Positions 1 to 11,055 are shown, numbered from the stretch's first letter. The stretch is DNA of 64,000 bases from Sphagnum magellanicum (GCA_021904315.1 CM038919.1:992001-1056000), one strand, 5' to 3'. Notes: a model not told the origin generated them from the sequence alone. Translations and numbers: made by a program.

Positions 1-1
1 C

Positions 2-439
2 TCTATTCTTTCAAAGCCATCCTTGAAATTGAGGAAATTACAGTTGAGGGGCATCCCGTTCGATGCTGATCCCGTGAATCTGAATCTGGAAACAATCGCC
101 TGCTTGTTCCCGCGCTTGAATCACTTGGGGCTGAGCTACAGAAAGATGGACGACGACCCCATACACCAGACGACGGTTGAGCATCAGATGCTGCAGGGCT
201 CTACTGTTTTGGACAGAGTTCGATTGTTGGAGCTTGAGTGTCATGAAATTGATGACACATTTCTTCTGGTGATTGCTGGCGCCCTAAAAAGATGCCCTAA
301 TTTGAGACGGGTGTTGGTGTGAAGCGATGAGGATTCTGAATTCACATGCCACTTCATGACTGCTTTTGTTAAACTGGTACGCCAATTTTCGCACATCGAG
401 ATTGAGTTTCGAAGAGCACGAACGTTTTATGTGGTGTAG
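2..439 (+). pseudogene. F-box/LRR copy A, C-terminal part, cut by window edge, internal stop
   Basis: The frame is open from the left edge and matches the last third of the three full F-box/LRR genes in this window. Shared blocks are SKPS.KLRKL, NLNLETIACLFPRL and GALKRCPNL. The F-box itself would lie left of the window. A TGA at 320-322 stands where copy B has a threonine codon. Past it the same frame stays open and homologous (FMTAFVKLVRQFSH) to the family stop position at 437-439. The product would therefore lose about 38 conserved residues. A recent pseudogene is likeliest; a shortened functional protein cannot be excluded. The 3' DNA matches the tails of the other copies, so it arose by DNA-level duplication, not retroposition. 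Confidence 0.8.
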
Positions 440-1690
440 TTCATGCTGTTCCTTGCATTTGGATGGCTCTAGTGGAAGCGAAAGATGCTCGGGTGGTTCA
501 TGATGCAGCGAAGCTCTTGCAAACAATCCAAACCTTCCTTTACATTGCAACAATAGTTGGCAATCCCCCAACTCTTCTTACCTGAAGTCGGGATTGAATT
601 TGAGAACTCGGAATTTTTGGTTTTGCGCAGTTGCTTGCAAACTAAGAAGAAGTTTTCAAATTGTGTATGAAAGGCTTCTGCCACATCCAACAGGAATTTC
701 ACTACTTGTGTTCTCTTCCTGTGCTTGAAAAAATTCAAATGCATTGCTTTGCCAGTTTATCAAGCAGACCTCAGCAATTGAGCATCAAACAATTTAATTA
801 TGCTGGGATTATTTTGGATTACAAATTGCAAAAATATGATGCAGGAACTAAAAGTCTTTTTTTTCAACTTAACATGAGGAATCATTTATGCGGAGTTCCT
901 TCGAGATCAGTTGTCCATTACCTTGAAACTCATATAAAATAAATTTATTTTGTGCTTGTTGTCATGATGCTTCTTAACATGTGTCCATGTGCAAAAGCAT
1001 TTGGTGCTGTGAAGTCTCTCACCAATAGGACCTGCCTTTGGTAAGTATTTTTGTATGTGTGATCTTTTGGAAAACTCTTAGAATACTTTTCAAGTTCTTT
1101 CCAACTTTCTGGATACTGCTGGGTTTCATTAGTTACTCTTCTGTACCAATCCAGAAACAAAATTGAGCCAATTAACGGACAATCATGGACATTATCTTCA
1201 GTTATGAGATATTTATTGGGTTTTTACTCAATATTATTGGGAATATGAGCAAACCATCAACTTGTTGTCAACATGCGGTATTCATCTGATGGATTTATTT
1301 TTCCAAGTAGGCTATTCATAAAGGACTTTGTGGCTAAGTTTATAGTTCATATGCTTATACCACAAGTATGGATTTGAAATTCAGCAAGTAGATGCTGTAC
1401 AATGTAGACGAGGTCAATAAAACTAACCGATAAGTCTTGGCATGATTTTCATTGGTTATCACAGGAGTCCGTGAATTCATTTATCTCTAAAATGTCATGC
1501 CTCGTGCAATCAAGCCAGGAGGTTAGTTTTAATACTTCTTTCCTGGTCGTAGATTTGAATAAGGCATATCAGCTCTTCGTAATTTCTGTCCTTTTAGGGG
1601 TGATCACTGACTATGGAGTATGTCATTCAGCACCCCTTCTTTTATCCACTAACTCTTTCACATGATTGTGCACATTGTTACTAACTATAA
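440..1690 (+). other. Conserved 3' tail of F-box/LRR copy A
   Basis: No gene is seen. The first 500 bases align by eye with the DNA downstream of copies B, C and D, for example the stretches around 'ctctagtggaagcg' and 'cctgtgcttga'. Farther on, 1131-1191 matches 38744-38803 (minus) and 1590-1690 matches 38530-38650 (minus), both downstream of copy D. The duplicated unit thus reaches about 1.25 kb past the stop. It could be a long 3' UTR, possibly spliced, or simply co-duplicated spacer. Short open frames here are not conserved as protein. Confidence 0.65.
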
Positions 1691-2911
1691 TACAAATTGC
1701 GTGCCTACTTCCAGCTCTGAAGTCTCTACAAAAGGGTTGATTTTTTAGTAGATTATAAAATGTGCACTAGTGACGATAGGATTACCCTCTGATATGATTA
1801 CCCACTGATATGCCTAAGAATTCATTATGTGATTTTGATGAAGGGACATGTGGTTCCTTCGTCATTTGCTAATTCCGTTTTTGCCAAATATGGATCTTTC
1901 AAAATAAGCCAAAGGTGACTTAAAAATTTTTTAAAAAGAAAGGCAAGTTCAACAAGCACCCAAAAAGAAGACCAGTGCAAAATACTTTCTGGGTAATAAA
2001 TACTTTGGATGGAGAGCCCCTTCCTGTTAGGTACTCTTACAGATAACATTGAATATCAACTAACTGTCTCCATATAATTTATCTATTAGTTAATAATATC
2101 AACCCCTAATGAATGTTTCTACTAATACTAAGGCCCACCTTACACCAGGAGTCAAGGCCAATGTTCAACTCAAATCAAGCATTCCTATTCTTGCAAAAGT
2201 TAAAATCAGCCCCAAGGGTTTTACACTAGCAGTCAAGGCTGAAATAGGAAAAATCTTTTCAACGTGCCCCAAGTTGCTAGTAAATGCTGAACTTTATGGC
2301 CCTGTATTGGCCCCAAGGCTGAAAAAAAGGATACCATCAAATTTCGAAAGCCGATTTGCAACCCTTGAGGCCAATGTCTCAGCATTTATTAATATCCTGA
2401 CATCAATGTTTTAACATTTATTGGTAATATGGGGCCAAACAACAAGCCAAAAATGCTCAAAGTTGGCCCCAAGTTTTTTACCAAGACGCTAAATAACCCC
2501 CCATTGAGCTCTGTTAGCCATTGTTCCTGGACACCTGCCCCACCACTGGAGCTGCCACCTAGCCACCAAGGGGTCCTACCTCCCAGTCTGAAGAACATTG
2601 TCAAACATCTTCCCAAGCCTTCATCGTTCATTGTGATCACAATTTGGTCTGCAGAACACTCCCATGTTTTATGCGGATATTTGTGCACACATAGGTTTGA
2701 AAATCGACTAAATATAGAGCTTTCAAGGGACTAGGGTTTTCAATTTGCAAAAATCAGAATTACAGGTAACAGAACTCAACTCACTTCTTGCAACACTTTC
2801 ATTTTGGGAAGTTCATAGTGCACTCGAGTGGAACATAGTAATTTTGCAATTGACAACTTTAAGTTTGTTTTGCATTTTTTTTTTGATACGTTCAGGTTTG
2901 TGTGTTTGCAG
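1691..2911. other. No gene seen; weakly repetitive spacer
   Basis: Between about 2120 and 2480 the motif GGCCCCAAG and variants recur at irregular spacing, with nearby 'agtcaaggc' segments. This gives open frames on both strands that resemble no family I know. The rest is AT-rich DNA ending in a pyrimidine tract and a possible splice acceptor at 2911. Confidence 0.3.
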
Positions 2912-5310
2912 CATTGGAGTCATTGCAAGGAAAGCATCCATGTGAGTTCAATGTGCATCCTATTGAAAAGCTCTCCTCCCTTGCATTGAATAGTGTCATT
3001 ACTAATCAGAGTGCTTCCATTACCAACAATATGGAGGACATTAACAATACAAGAAAATCTAACAATGTAGAGGAGGATGAAAGAAACATAAATGAACATG
3101 AGTTACAGGAGATGCCATTGGTAGGGGTCATCAATTGAGGCCATTTGCTTTTGGAGGTGCTACCCATTCATGTACAGGAGGATCCTTACATGATCCTCCT
3201 GATTGAGCAACAAAAATATATCGACATTATTTTTAATACGCCTGTAGGATGAGTAGCAAGGGTATTTTCCTCACTTGAACTTTGTTCTTCCTTGCTTTTC
3301 TAACATTTTTTCTCTATTGGTATATTGTTGCTTGTTGATTTGTGTGTGCATATTTTTTGTTGTTTGTTTTCTTTCATATGATCTTCCACAATCAAACCCT
3401 AAAAAACAAAATGATTGACTTCAAATGACCAAACAAAAAAATTGTAATATGTTACAATAATTACTATGTCCACTTCTCCCTAATTTTTTGTTAATATCTT
3501 TTTCCATGTTTAAGATGGGTATCAAACAAACAAGGCATAGAAAACAAAATCAGCTAGCCGCTAGAAGGAAATTAACTTTTATGTAGCTTGCCATAGAAAA
3601 CAAATAAGTTGTAATGTGTTAGATATCACAAAAATTTTATAGATCAATTATAAAGAATAGGGTGTTGGTCATGTACATTGAACTTGTTTTGCATTTCACA
3701 ATCTACTTAACATAGTCTACTTCAAGGGTTAGTATTAGTGATAGCTAGATGGCAATTTTGAAATTATTTTTTGATCTATTTCTTTGTTTGTCATTGTTTT
3801 CATTTAGTTTATATTTCAAAACATTTATGGAATCATGTTTGTAGAAGTTGTTTTGCCATCTGTTGTGGTTAATCGAATTATCCTAATAGGTAGCTTGCCA
3901 AAAAACAAATGTTACTATGTTTTATTTATCACAAATCTACAAATTGAATGCCAGGGTTTTGTTGTTGCGTTTTCAATTGTGGCACGTTCATGTGTAGGTT
4001 TTTGGAGGTCCTCCCCACAACCAAAATCTATAAATGTAGCATACAACAAAGTAGGAGAACATGTGTCGCCTTGTATCTTGAGGACAAGTATGAAGAACTT
4101 GCAGTGGAAGCACATTTTGACTATAAGAGGCTTGACAACCTTATTAGTAATCAACCTTCCTTCCAATGTAAGTTCTACAAGGTTTGCATGAAAGATAAAA
4201 ACATTCTTTCTTATCACAGAATGATGAATTGGTGCTCTGTTTACAAAGGGAAAAAACTCTTAAAGAAGTACCCAACCTATAATAAGAATGAAACAGAAGA
4301 AATAATTAGGTTAAATGTGAAGGTTGACAAGACCATACCTAGTTGAAACAAGTGTCATGCTTCAAATGAAGCAAATCTTCCTCCTAAATGGGTTGCACCA
4401 AATCCAAGATTTGGGGAAACATGGGTTATGCCACCTCCATCGCTTAAACTTGGTAAAGAAGACATATGCATCATTAATAGTGATGATGACTTCTCACTTT
4501 CTCCACATAAAAACAAAAGTAGGCAATTGGGTGTTGTTAAATTTTCTATTTTTAGAAGCAACTTTTGTGTACAACATGTTCCAAAGGAAAAGGCAAAAGT
4601 TCCTCCCCAAAATAAAATTGCCACACCAATTTTTGGTTTACGGTCCAATGCAAACCAGTCTACTACATTTCAACAAAAAAATTTGATGGATTTAAGTAGA
4701 GTTGAAGTGGAGGCAAAAGGCACTAGCCATTACATAGACATTCACAATAGAAGGTATTTGTGAATTGCCTCCTTGTTTGAAAGAAGTGCTAATAATTGGG
4801 TTGTTTGCTTGTTGTTGGAGATGAACACGGTTATGGACATGACTTTTCTACAAGATCCCAAAAAATGCATGGCAATCCTTATGAACATGGAAAGAATAGG
4901 AACTTTATGAAATAGTCTTGTTACTGCATTTGGGCAGTGTTACTTATATCCCTTTGTAAGTCTACGTCCACCACCCTTTCATGTTTTTTCAATCCATGCA
5001 CCCATTTTTTTCATTCTCATGTTGCATCTAGTTTCTCCATGTGCTAATTAACTTTTGTATCTTACTTTAGGAAAATGGAGGTATTGATAGAAGTGGTCAA
5101 ACATAGGTTATTGTGAAGAGTTTTTTGACATATAATGGGTTTGCAAAGAAGACAATAGAGAGGTTTCAAAAGATTAAAGTATTGAAGGACTATCTATAAT
5201 ACCTAACCTTGAAGAAATAATATGAGGCCAAGAAAGTAGGTGTTTCATTGACCTTCAAAAAGAAGGAAAATGAATATATTTTGCAACAGCTTCATGACTT
5301 TGATGAGAAG
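2912..5310 (+). pseudogene. Decayed multi-exon relic of unknown family, left half
   Basis: Three coding-like blocks lie on the plus strand: 2912-3138 (after a 'tttgcag' acceptor; acidic and Asn-rich), 3998-4763 (after 'gtgtag'; includes EDKYEELAVEAHFDYKRL and INSDDDFSLSPHKNKS) and about 5071-5310 (includes LTYNGFAKKTIERFQK). AT-rich intron-like DNA separates them. The blocks carry several in-frame stops and frame changes. I do not recognise the family; it could be a transposase or a dead host gene. It appears to continue at 9.7-11 kb beyond the CACTA-like element. The exon limits are inferred from splice-like sites only. Confidence 0.35.
3175..3201. repeat. Perfect 10-bp inverted repeat
   Basis: CAGGAGGATC and GATCCTCCTG are separated by 7 bases. 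It lies just after the end of the first relic exon block. No function is evident. Confidence 0.6.
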
Positions 5311-6079
5311 GTAAATATCCCAATCCAATTGTTTTATGTGTTGGTTCATTTTTTTTTTGCCATTATATGGATTATTAATAACCATCTTAGATCACATAAT
5401 TTAACACAATTCAACCACTAACCCTACTAGAAAACCAAGTCCTCTGCCACTACATAGTTCCACTCAAATCCAGTTTTAATGCAATGAGATTGATCCGTAC
5501 CACTACACATTAGGTGTAGTGGATTGGTCCACCCAAATTTAATTTTAGTGGAATCAGACTAATGTTGTTCCACCATACATTGGATCTAGTGGATTAGTCC
5601 ACCCAAATCCAGTCCAAAACACTATAAAACACATTTTTCTTCTTTAGATCCCTCCTACTTCCAAAGCTCATAACTTTTTCAAATCCTATTCAAATTGAGT
5701 GATGAGAGCATCACCTTAAGCTTTATAATTCATCTTTGAACTTTAAAGCCAACATAACAACATACAAGGATTTTTTGGGTGTTTTCAGAACGATTTCCTA
5801 GTCTTGGGTGTGGCATTTTTTCAACTTTTTGACCATGCACACTTTGAAGGGCCATAATGTTCTCATTTCTGATCCATTTTTGATAATTTTTAGTGCTATG
5901 AATGCACCAAGAAGAAATCTCCAACTTTTCTTTGCACACCATAAACAAAGGATCCCTCCTTTGAATTTCATCGAGTTCTGAATTCTTATGTGTTTGGACA
6001 TTACCCTATCTACCTAATGCATTGGTAAATAACAAACTTCAAGTTTATTAGATTGTTGGATTATTTTCTAGTGATGGTA

Positions 6080-6412
6080 CAACCAACATAATAATAGCCA
6101 ATATAAGTATAATGAACATACATATAACCAACCTAGGTATCGCCAATAAAGGTATAGCCAACATAGGTTTAACCAACCTAGGTATAGCTAACATAAGAAT
6201 AACCAACATAAATATAGTCAACATAGGTATAGTTGACATAAGTATAGCCAATATAATAATAGCCAACATAAGTATAGCCAACATAAGAATACCCAACATA
6301 GGTTTAGCCAACTTAGGTATAGCCAACATAAGAATAACCAACATTGGTTTAGCCAACATAGGTATAGCCAACATGTGTATAACTAACATATGTATAGCCA
6401 ACATAACATAAG
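6080..6412. repeat. Minisatellite, 15-bp unit (GTATAGCCAACATAA-like)
   Basis: About 22 degenerate tandem copies of a 15-base unit. Because 15 is divisible by 3, both strands stay open and translate as pentapeptide repeats (NIGIA on plus, AIPML on minus). These frames are by-products of the repeat, not genes. Related CCTAGG-bearing sequence follows to 6498 and resumes after 8846, so the solo LTR landed inside this repeat-rich stretch. Confidence 0.85.
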
Positions 6413-6733
6413 TGTAGGTGCATAACCAAATTATAGCCTAAATATAACGTACATAGCCTAGGGTAGCCTACATAGACTAGGGTAGCCAACATAGCCTATG
6501 ACGCGCTCCCAAGTCCCTAGCTAGACTCACTTGAGGGTCCAAGTACAGTAGCCTCCCGCCTAAGTACGCAACTTGAACCTGGGAGGATTGTGCGTACTTA
6601 GCCGGTAGGTGCGCACTTTAGATGAATCACTTAGTCCATCCGTCCGTCTGACACACAGGGCGTTCCGACCCGTTAACGGTCTCTGCGATGCCGATTCTGC
6701 AACCCCCCAGAAATGAGCCGCAGAGACCGATTC

Positions 6734-7440
6734 TGCTACGTATTTGTTTCTTTTTTTATCTTTTTTTTTTGGATTTTTTTTTTTCGGACTTTTCTCCCCT
6801 TCTCTTAAATTAACAAAAATGAAGAAACAAAATAAAAAATAAAAAATAAAAAATCGGCAGAAAAATCTAAGGCTACGTGTTTGCTTCTTTTTTTATCTTT
6901 TTTTTTTTTTGGATTTGTTTTTTCGAATTTTTCTCCCCTTCTCTTAAATTAACAAAAATGAAGAAACAAAATAAAAAATAAAAAATAAAAAATCGGCAGA
7001 AAAATCTAAGGCTACATGTTTGCTTCTTTTTTTTTTTTTTTTTTTTTGGATTTGTTTTTTCGGATTTTTCTCCCCTTCTCTTAAATTAACAAAAATGAAG
7101 AAACAAAATAAAAAATAAAAAATAAAAAATCGGCAGAAAAATCTAAGGCTACGTGTTTGCTTCTTTTTTTATCTTTTTTTTTTTTGGATTTTTTTTTTCG
7201 GATTTTTCTCCCCTTCTCTTAAATTAACAAAAATGAAGAAACAAAATAAAAAATAAAAAATAAAAAATCGGCAGAAAAATCTAAGGCTACGTGTTTGCTT
7301 CTTTTTTTATCTGTTTTTTTTTGGATTTGTTTTTTCGGATTTTTCTCCCCTTCTCTTAAATTAACAAAAATGAAGAAACAAAATAAAAAATAAGAAATCA
7401 GCAGAAAAATCTAAGGCTACGTATTTCTTTTTTTTTTTTT
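6734..7440. repeat. Tandem array, about five copies of a 138-bp A/T-tract unit
   Basis: The block 'tctccccttctcttaaatt' recurs at about 6793, 6932, 7069, 7207 and 7344, giving periods of 137-139 bases. Each unit has a T-rich half and an A-rich half, a GGCAG or GGCTACG core, and nearly identical sequence, which implies recent amplification. The array lies between two copies of the 15-mer GACCCGTTAACGGTC (6667-6681 and 7444-7458). Confidence 0.9.
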
Positions 7441-7458
7441 TTGGACCCGTTAACGGTC

Positions 7459-7748
7459 GACTACGTCCCTGACGGAGCTTGGGTTTCAGGCCGACCGGGC
7501 CCGGCGCTAATCGGAGGGTGGAATTTTCTGTTCCCAGTCTGTGGGCAAAGCTATTGGAGGAAATTAGGTTACGACATTCTAGCGCGGAACGGAAACCCGG
7601 GATAGCCAACGTGAAGAACGGGGTGCCGGGCTGGGTCCGGTCCGAACTGTGTGTGACGGAGCTCGGCAACTTTTGCTCCGGAGAACACCCACTGAGGGAA
7701 GTTATCAACAGTCACTTTTTGGAAAGTTTTTGGTATGGTCGTTACTGA
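7459..7748 (+). other. GC-rich island with an open frame inside the MITE
   Basis: This stretch is much richer in G+C than its surroundings, and a plus-strand frame of about 89 codons stays open from 7479 (no ATG at that point). The translation matches no family I recognise. It may be a captured gene fragment carried by the Helitron-like insert, since Helitrons are known for gene capture. Coding function is not supported. Confidence 0.3.
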
Positions 7749-7930
7749 TTTTGGGTATTGTAGCTGTGCAAGATTACAGAACGTCTTTCGAGGGTTTTTT
7801 TTTTGCGAATTGTTTTTGTTTGTAGCCAAAATGGCCATCATCTGTAGGAAGATGTGGAAAAAATGGGCAATTATTTGAAGAAAGATTTAGCCAAACCTGG
7901 TTACAAATCCAAACATGAAAGCACAAAGCG

Positions 7931-7972
7931 TTGGGGGTGGCTGGAGTGGCGTAGTCACAGGTTACCCACTAG
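7931..7972 (+). mobile_element. Helitron 3' terminus (hairpin plus CTAG)
   Basis: The sequence carries GTGGC-GTA-GTCAC, a 5-bp hairpin with one G-T wobble, then GGTTACCCACTAG followed by host T. It nearly matches the 3' end of the coding Helitron at 54937-54975 (minus strand). It marks the end of a non-autonomous relative. Its 5' TC end lies somewhere between about 6610 and 7900 and I could not place it. Confidence 0.7.
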
Positions 7973-8845
7973 TTATTTCATAATCTGAACCTTATTTTTT
8001 CGGGAAAATAATGCGTACTTTACCGGGATGTGTACTTAAACGGGTGCGTACTTAGGCAGGAGGCTACTGTACGTTGAATTGCGGAAAGTTAGGACTTGAG
8101 GGCCGTTCCAGACTTCCAGCACTAAAAGGGGGTAGAGGGGTGTGTTAGAAGTCCCGAGATTAGACTAGGAAGAAGGACAAGTATTATCTCACTCGAATTT
8201 GCATCCAAAACCAACCACAAGAGGGTTTAATTCACATTCGAGAACACCCTTGGGTGTTGGGACAAGCCACGGGCACTTGGACTCACTTGACTCACCACGG
8301 CCCAGATTCGGGGGAAGCCACCACATTCCCCCATATAGTATTCTTTGCAGCTCTCAGTGGAGGCTACATCCAAATGGCTCTTTTTCCCGGGACTCCCAAG
8401 GGGGAATCCCGAAACTATCCCGGGTTGGAATCTCGGGACTTTGGGAAATCATATTTCCCGGTTCCAACCTCTGATTGGAGTCTAAACCAAAGTTGTAGCT
8501 CTCCTCAAGAGCTTTCCAACACCATGTCACACTCCTTCAGCAGATGTCTAGAAGATGTCGATTCCCGACTTTTAATGGTCGGGAGTCAAACTACCAATTT
8601 GACTCCCGGCCCTTCTTTTGCCCATAACTTGGGCTGAAGATGTCCAAATGGCACATGCAAGGCCATTTTGGGCATCTACACTTCAAGAGCTTTCCATTGA
8701 TATAAAGAACACCTCAATGCAAGGTGTTTTGACCCTTGAACTCGAGCTCTGAATTTTCAGGAGTCTGGGAGGATTCCAACTTCCCACTTTTGGGGGTGTG
8801 AGTTTCATCCTCACACTTATCCCAAAGTGGGGTTGCGACGACCTA

Positions 8846-9260
8846 GTTGTAGCTTATATAACCTAGGGACAATTTACAATATAGCCTAAGTTACCTTAGG
8901 TGTTTAGCCTAGGTAACCTATGTTTGCTTAGGTACATGTCTTAAGTTAGTTTAAATTAAACAAGTCTAATATACTTTAACGAGGCTATTTAAGTAGGTTG
9001 AAAAAAAATGTTATGAGTTTTTGTTGGCGTGTTATTTCACATAAAATGAAAGTGGTGCAATGGTTAAGGACTTAATTCCTCAAAGTGGAGGTGAGGGGTT
9101 CAAGTCTTGAATCTTACAACCTAGTTGGTGAAACCAACCTAGGTTAGGCTTACTAGGTTTCATTAGCCATGTTAGGCTTCCTAGGAGGTTAGGTTTTTAA
9201 ACCTAGGTTGACTAAGCATAGGTACTTAGGTGCATAGGTTTAGTTACCTAAGTACCTAGT
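8846..9260. repeat. CCTAGG-rich degenerate repeat DNA
   Basis: CCTAGGT, ACCTAGG and 'gcctaggta' variants recur from 8863 to 8935 and from 9115 to 9260. They resemble the DNA just left of the solo LTR (6420-6498). This is probably the original continuation of the minisatellite region. Confidence 0.5.
9053..9107 (+). mobile_element. tRNA-derived SINE-like head (pol III A and B boxes)
   Basis: TGGTGCAATGG (9053-9063) fits an A box and GGTTCAAGTCT (9097-9107) fits a B box, about 33 bases apart as in tRNA genes. The stretch does not fold into a full cloverleaf with an acceptor stem, so a SINE head is more likely than a tRNA. The tail and target duplication were not identified. Confidence 0.45.
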
Positions 9261-9285
9261 GGATAAGTGCTTTGGTCTCGCCTTG

Positions 9286-9400
9286 CCACATGGCAATACT
9301 TCATTGGATGTCTAATGTTTGCCACATGGCAACATATAATTGGATGCCTATGCTTGAAATGTGGCAACACATCAAATGAATGCTTACACATGCCATGTGA
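9286..9400. repeat. Repeated palindrome TTGCCACATGGCAA
   Basis: The 14-base palindrome occurs twice about 30 bases apart, followed by two degenerate copies ('atgtggcaac', 'catgccatgtgaca') with similar spacer 'attggatg'. This is a short degenerate tandem repeat inside the CACTA-like element. Confidence 0.55.
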
Positions 9401-9690
9401 CATCATTTCAATGGAAAAAGACTTGCCATATTTTAAATTAATCATTTGATCTAATGGCAAAAGAAGCCCCAATTTGGACCATTGGATAGTTTTCCATGAT
9501 TGTGCTAGATAGTATCATTAAATCAATCCACTAGGGTTCCATTGGTCATTGCCATGCGACCTCGATCATTAGCCCATTCCATTACATTAGGCCAAATGTC
9601 ACTATAATGTCATTATAGTGGAACTGGTCTAATTCATTAAAAAATGAGAGGAGTACGTAATAGCTAGGACCACATCTCCTAGTAGTGTAA

Positions 9691-11055
9691 TAACATACAT
9701 CATCTTTGCATTTGGTTTGAACCAAAATCTTTGTTGATCTGCATGCAAACCCGAACTAAAGAAGAAAAATAAATGTGGGGTTGGTCACCCTTATATTGTG
9801 TTTTCAAATGACATTTGATTACATAAGGTCCACAATGCCCATGGTACCACACTAAGCATGAGTTATAGGACATATTGGCTAAATTGGAAAAGGAGGCAAA
9901 ACCATTTTCCTTGGAAATTTGGAATGTGATGCCTTCATATTGTCCAGATATTCAAAATATTCTATAGATCATTTTATGGGAGGTGTCCACCATAAAAACT
10001 TTATGCCCATGTTGTATGTTCTTCATTTTGTAATTCAACCAATATTTGTAATTTTTTAATTATGCCTAAACCTCACATTCCCCAAACATTTTGTTTCCAT
10101 AGGTTACATCCACTTACTCATCCTATTCATGGTTTAACTAAACACAACATCTTACACTTCACCCATGATATGGCTCATTTTGTCCACCTTATGGTTGTAG
10201 TTCAAGATGCCATTGATTATGGGTTTCCATGGTTTCCCAAGATTCATCAAAGTCATGAGAATGTTTCAAATTCTCAACATGATTTGTTGGGGCTTTTAAG
10301 TTTCAACCATTGAGCAATAACATATTGTTATACAAAAAATAAGGGATTTCATTTGCAAGATTGTCCATAGAACAATTGCTAACATACATCATGCTAGAAA
10401 GATCAAATTGTTGGAAGATATGTGGTGCAATGACACATTGTTTACTGACCAATGTCAATTCTTTAGCCAGGTGATCAGATCCCATTTTACTTTTCCTCTT
10501 CCTATTCCTACATGGTTTTAGTTATTGCTATTGTTAGGATTGTTAATATGCATTTTTTTATTTTGTTCAGGTTGTTAATGATGCTTTATTGTTAAGGGAG
10601 GAGATAGACATTGGTTGGTTGTTTGTTGGGAAGGTTGACAAAAAGGAGGAGGCTACCCTATGTCTCATCAAGGGAAGATGCAAAGATAATCTCATTGAGC
10701 TTTAGGATTATGAATTGTAGAGTGTCATGGTCAAATTGGGCAAGGCCAAAATCCCAAAGGGTGTCACTACAGATGCGATAAGGTCTTGTCATAAAGTTTC
10801 TTATTGAAGACATTATTGATGAAGGCCAACAAACAATTGGCAACATTGAAATGTTTACTACTATTCAAATAATGGACAATGTCACTAACTTGGGTATGTT
10901 GCCAAATTGTTGTAAAAAAAATTATGTGGTATGCATGTTGGTATGTTTTGCTTTCCTATTTGTTTTTGTTTTTTTTGGGGTTGTGTGGTTGTTATTCATT
11001 TGTATTCTATCTTCAATAGAAAAAATAAAAGGTCCCATGAAGATGTTCTTTGGGT
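9691..11055 (+). pseudogene. Decayed multi-exon relic of unknown family, right half
   Basis: Coding-like plus-strand blocks resume after the CACTA-like element. The clearest pair is about 10360-10475 (RTIANIHHARKIKLLEDMW) joined across a GT-AG intron-like gap (10476-10570, ending 'ttgttcag') to 10571-10680 (ALLLREEIDIGWLFVGKVDK). A block at 10062-10313 includes FTHDMAHFVHLMVVVQDAID. In-frame stops follow. It probably continues the relic of 2.9-5.3 kb. The family is unknown. Confidence 0.3.

Larger units (their letters stand above)
6546..8069. mobile_element. Tc1/mariner-like MITE with terminal inverted repeats
   Basis: The termini are CAGTAGCCTCC... and ...GGAGGCTACTG, about 25 bp with one mismatch, flanked by the TA duplication (6544-6545 and 8070-8071). 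Removing it rejoins the solo LTR sequence as seen in copy 2. Subterminal DNA repeats TGCGTACTTA-type motifs in both orientations (for example 6590-6614 and 8010-8056). No transposase is seen. The true MITE is probably only about 200 bp of outer DNA; most of the interior is likely a later Helitron-like insertion ending at 7972. Confidence 0.8.
6499..8840 (+). mobile_element. Solo LTR (family S), copy 1, interrupted
   Basis: Starts TGACGCGCTCCC and ends GGTTGCGACG. The flanks GCCTA (6494-6498) and ACCTA (8841-8845) form a near-perfect 5-bp target duplication. It is one of five family copies here. Without the nested 1.5-kb mariner-like element it is about 816 bp. Two conserved hairpins lie at about 8388-8410 and 8577-8611. 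No internal retroelement region is seen, so it is a solo LTR fossil. Confidence 0.75.
5422..9687. mobile_element. CACTA (En/Spm)-like non-autonomous element, heavily nested
   Basis: The left end reads CCCTACTAGAAAACC, close to the classic CACTACTAGAAAA terminus. The right end reads TCTCCTAGTAGTG, its inverted counterpart. Both ends are flanked by the 3-bp duplication TAA (5419-5421 and 9688-9690), as expected for CACTA elements. The subterminal DNA has short inverted repeats such as AGTTCCACT on the left and AGTGGAACT on the right. No transposase is seen. After removal of the nested LTR the element is about 1.9 kb, so it is non-autonomous. It sits in intron-like DNA of the unknown relic gene. 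Confidence 0.6.

Noticed and set aside
2109-2734. Two 101-codon plus-strand frames
   Set aside because: Weak repeats rich in GGCCCCAAG produce them; overlapping minus frames are equally open.
6048-6411. Long frames on both strands that look like pentapeptide-repeat proteins
   Set aside because: They are forced by a 15-base minisatellite; both strands are open for the same reason.
9053-9107. A functional tRNA gene
   Set aside because: A and B boxes are present but no acceptor stem or clear anticodon arm could be folded.
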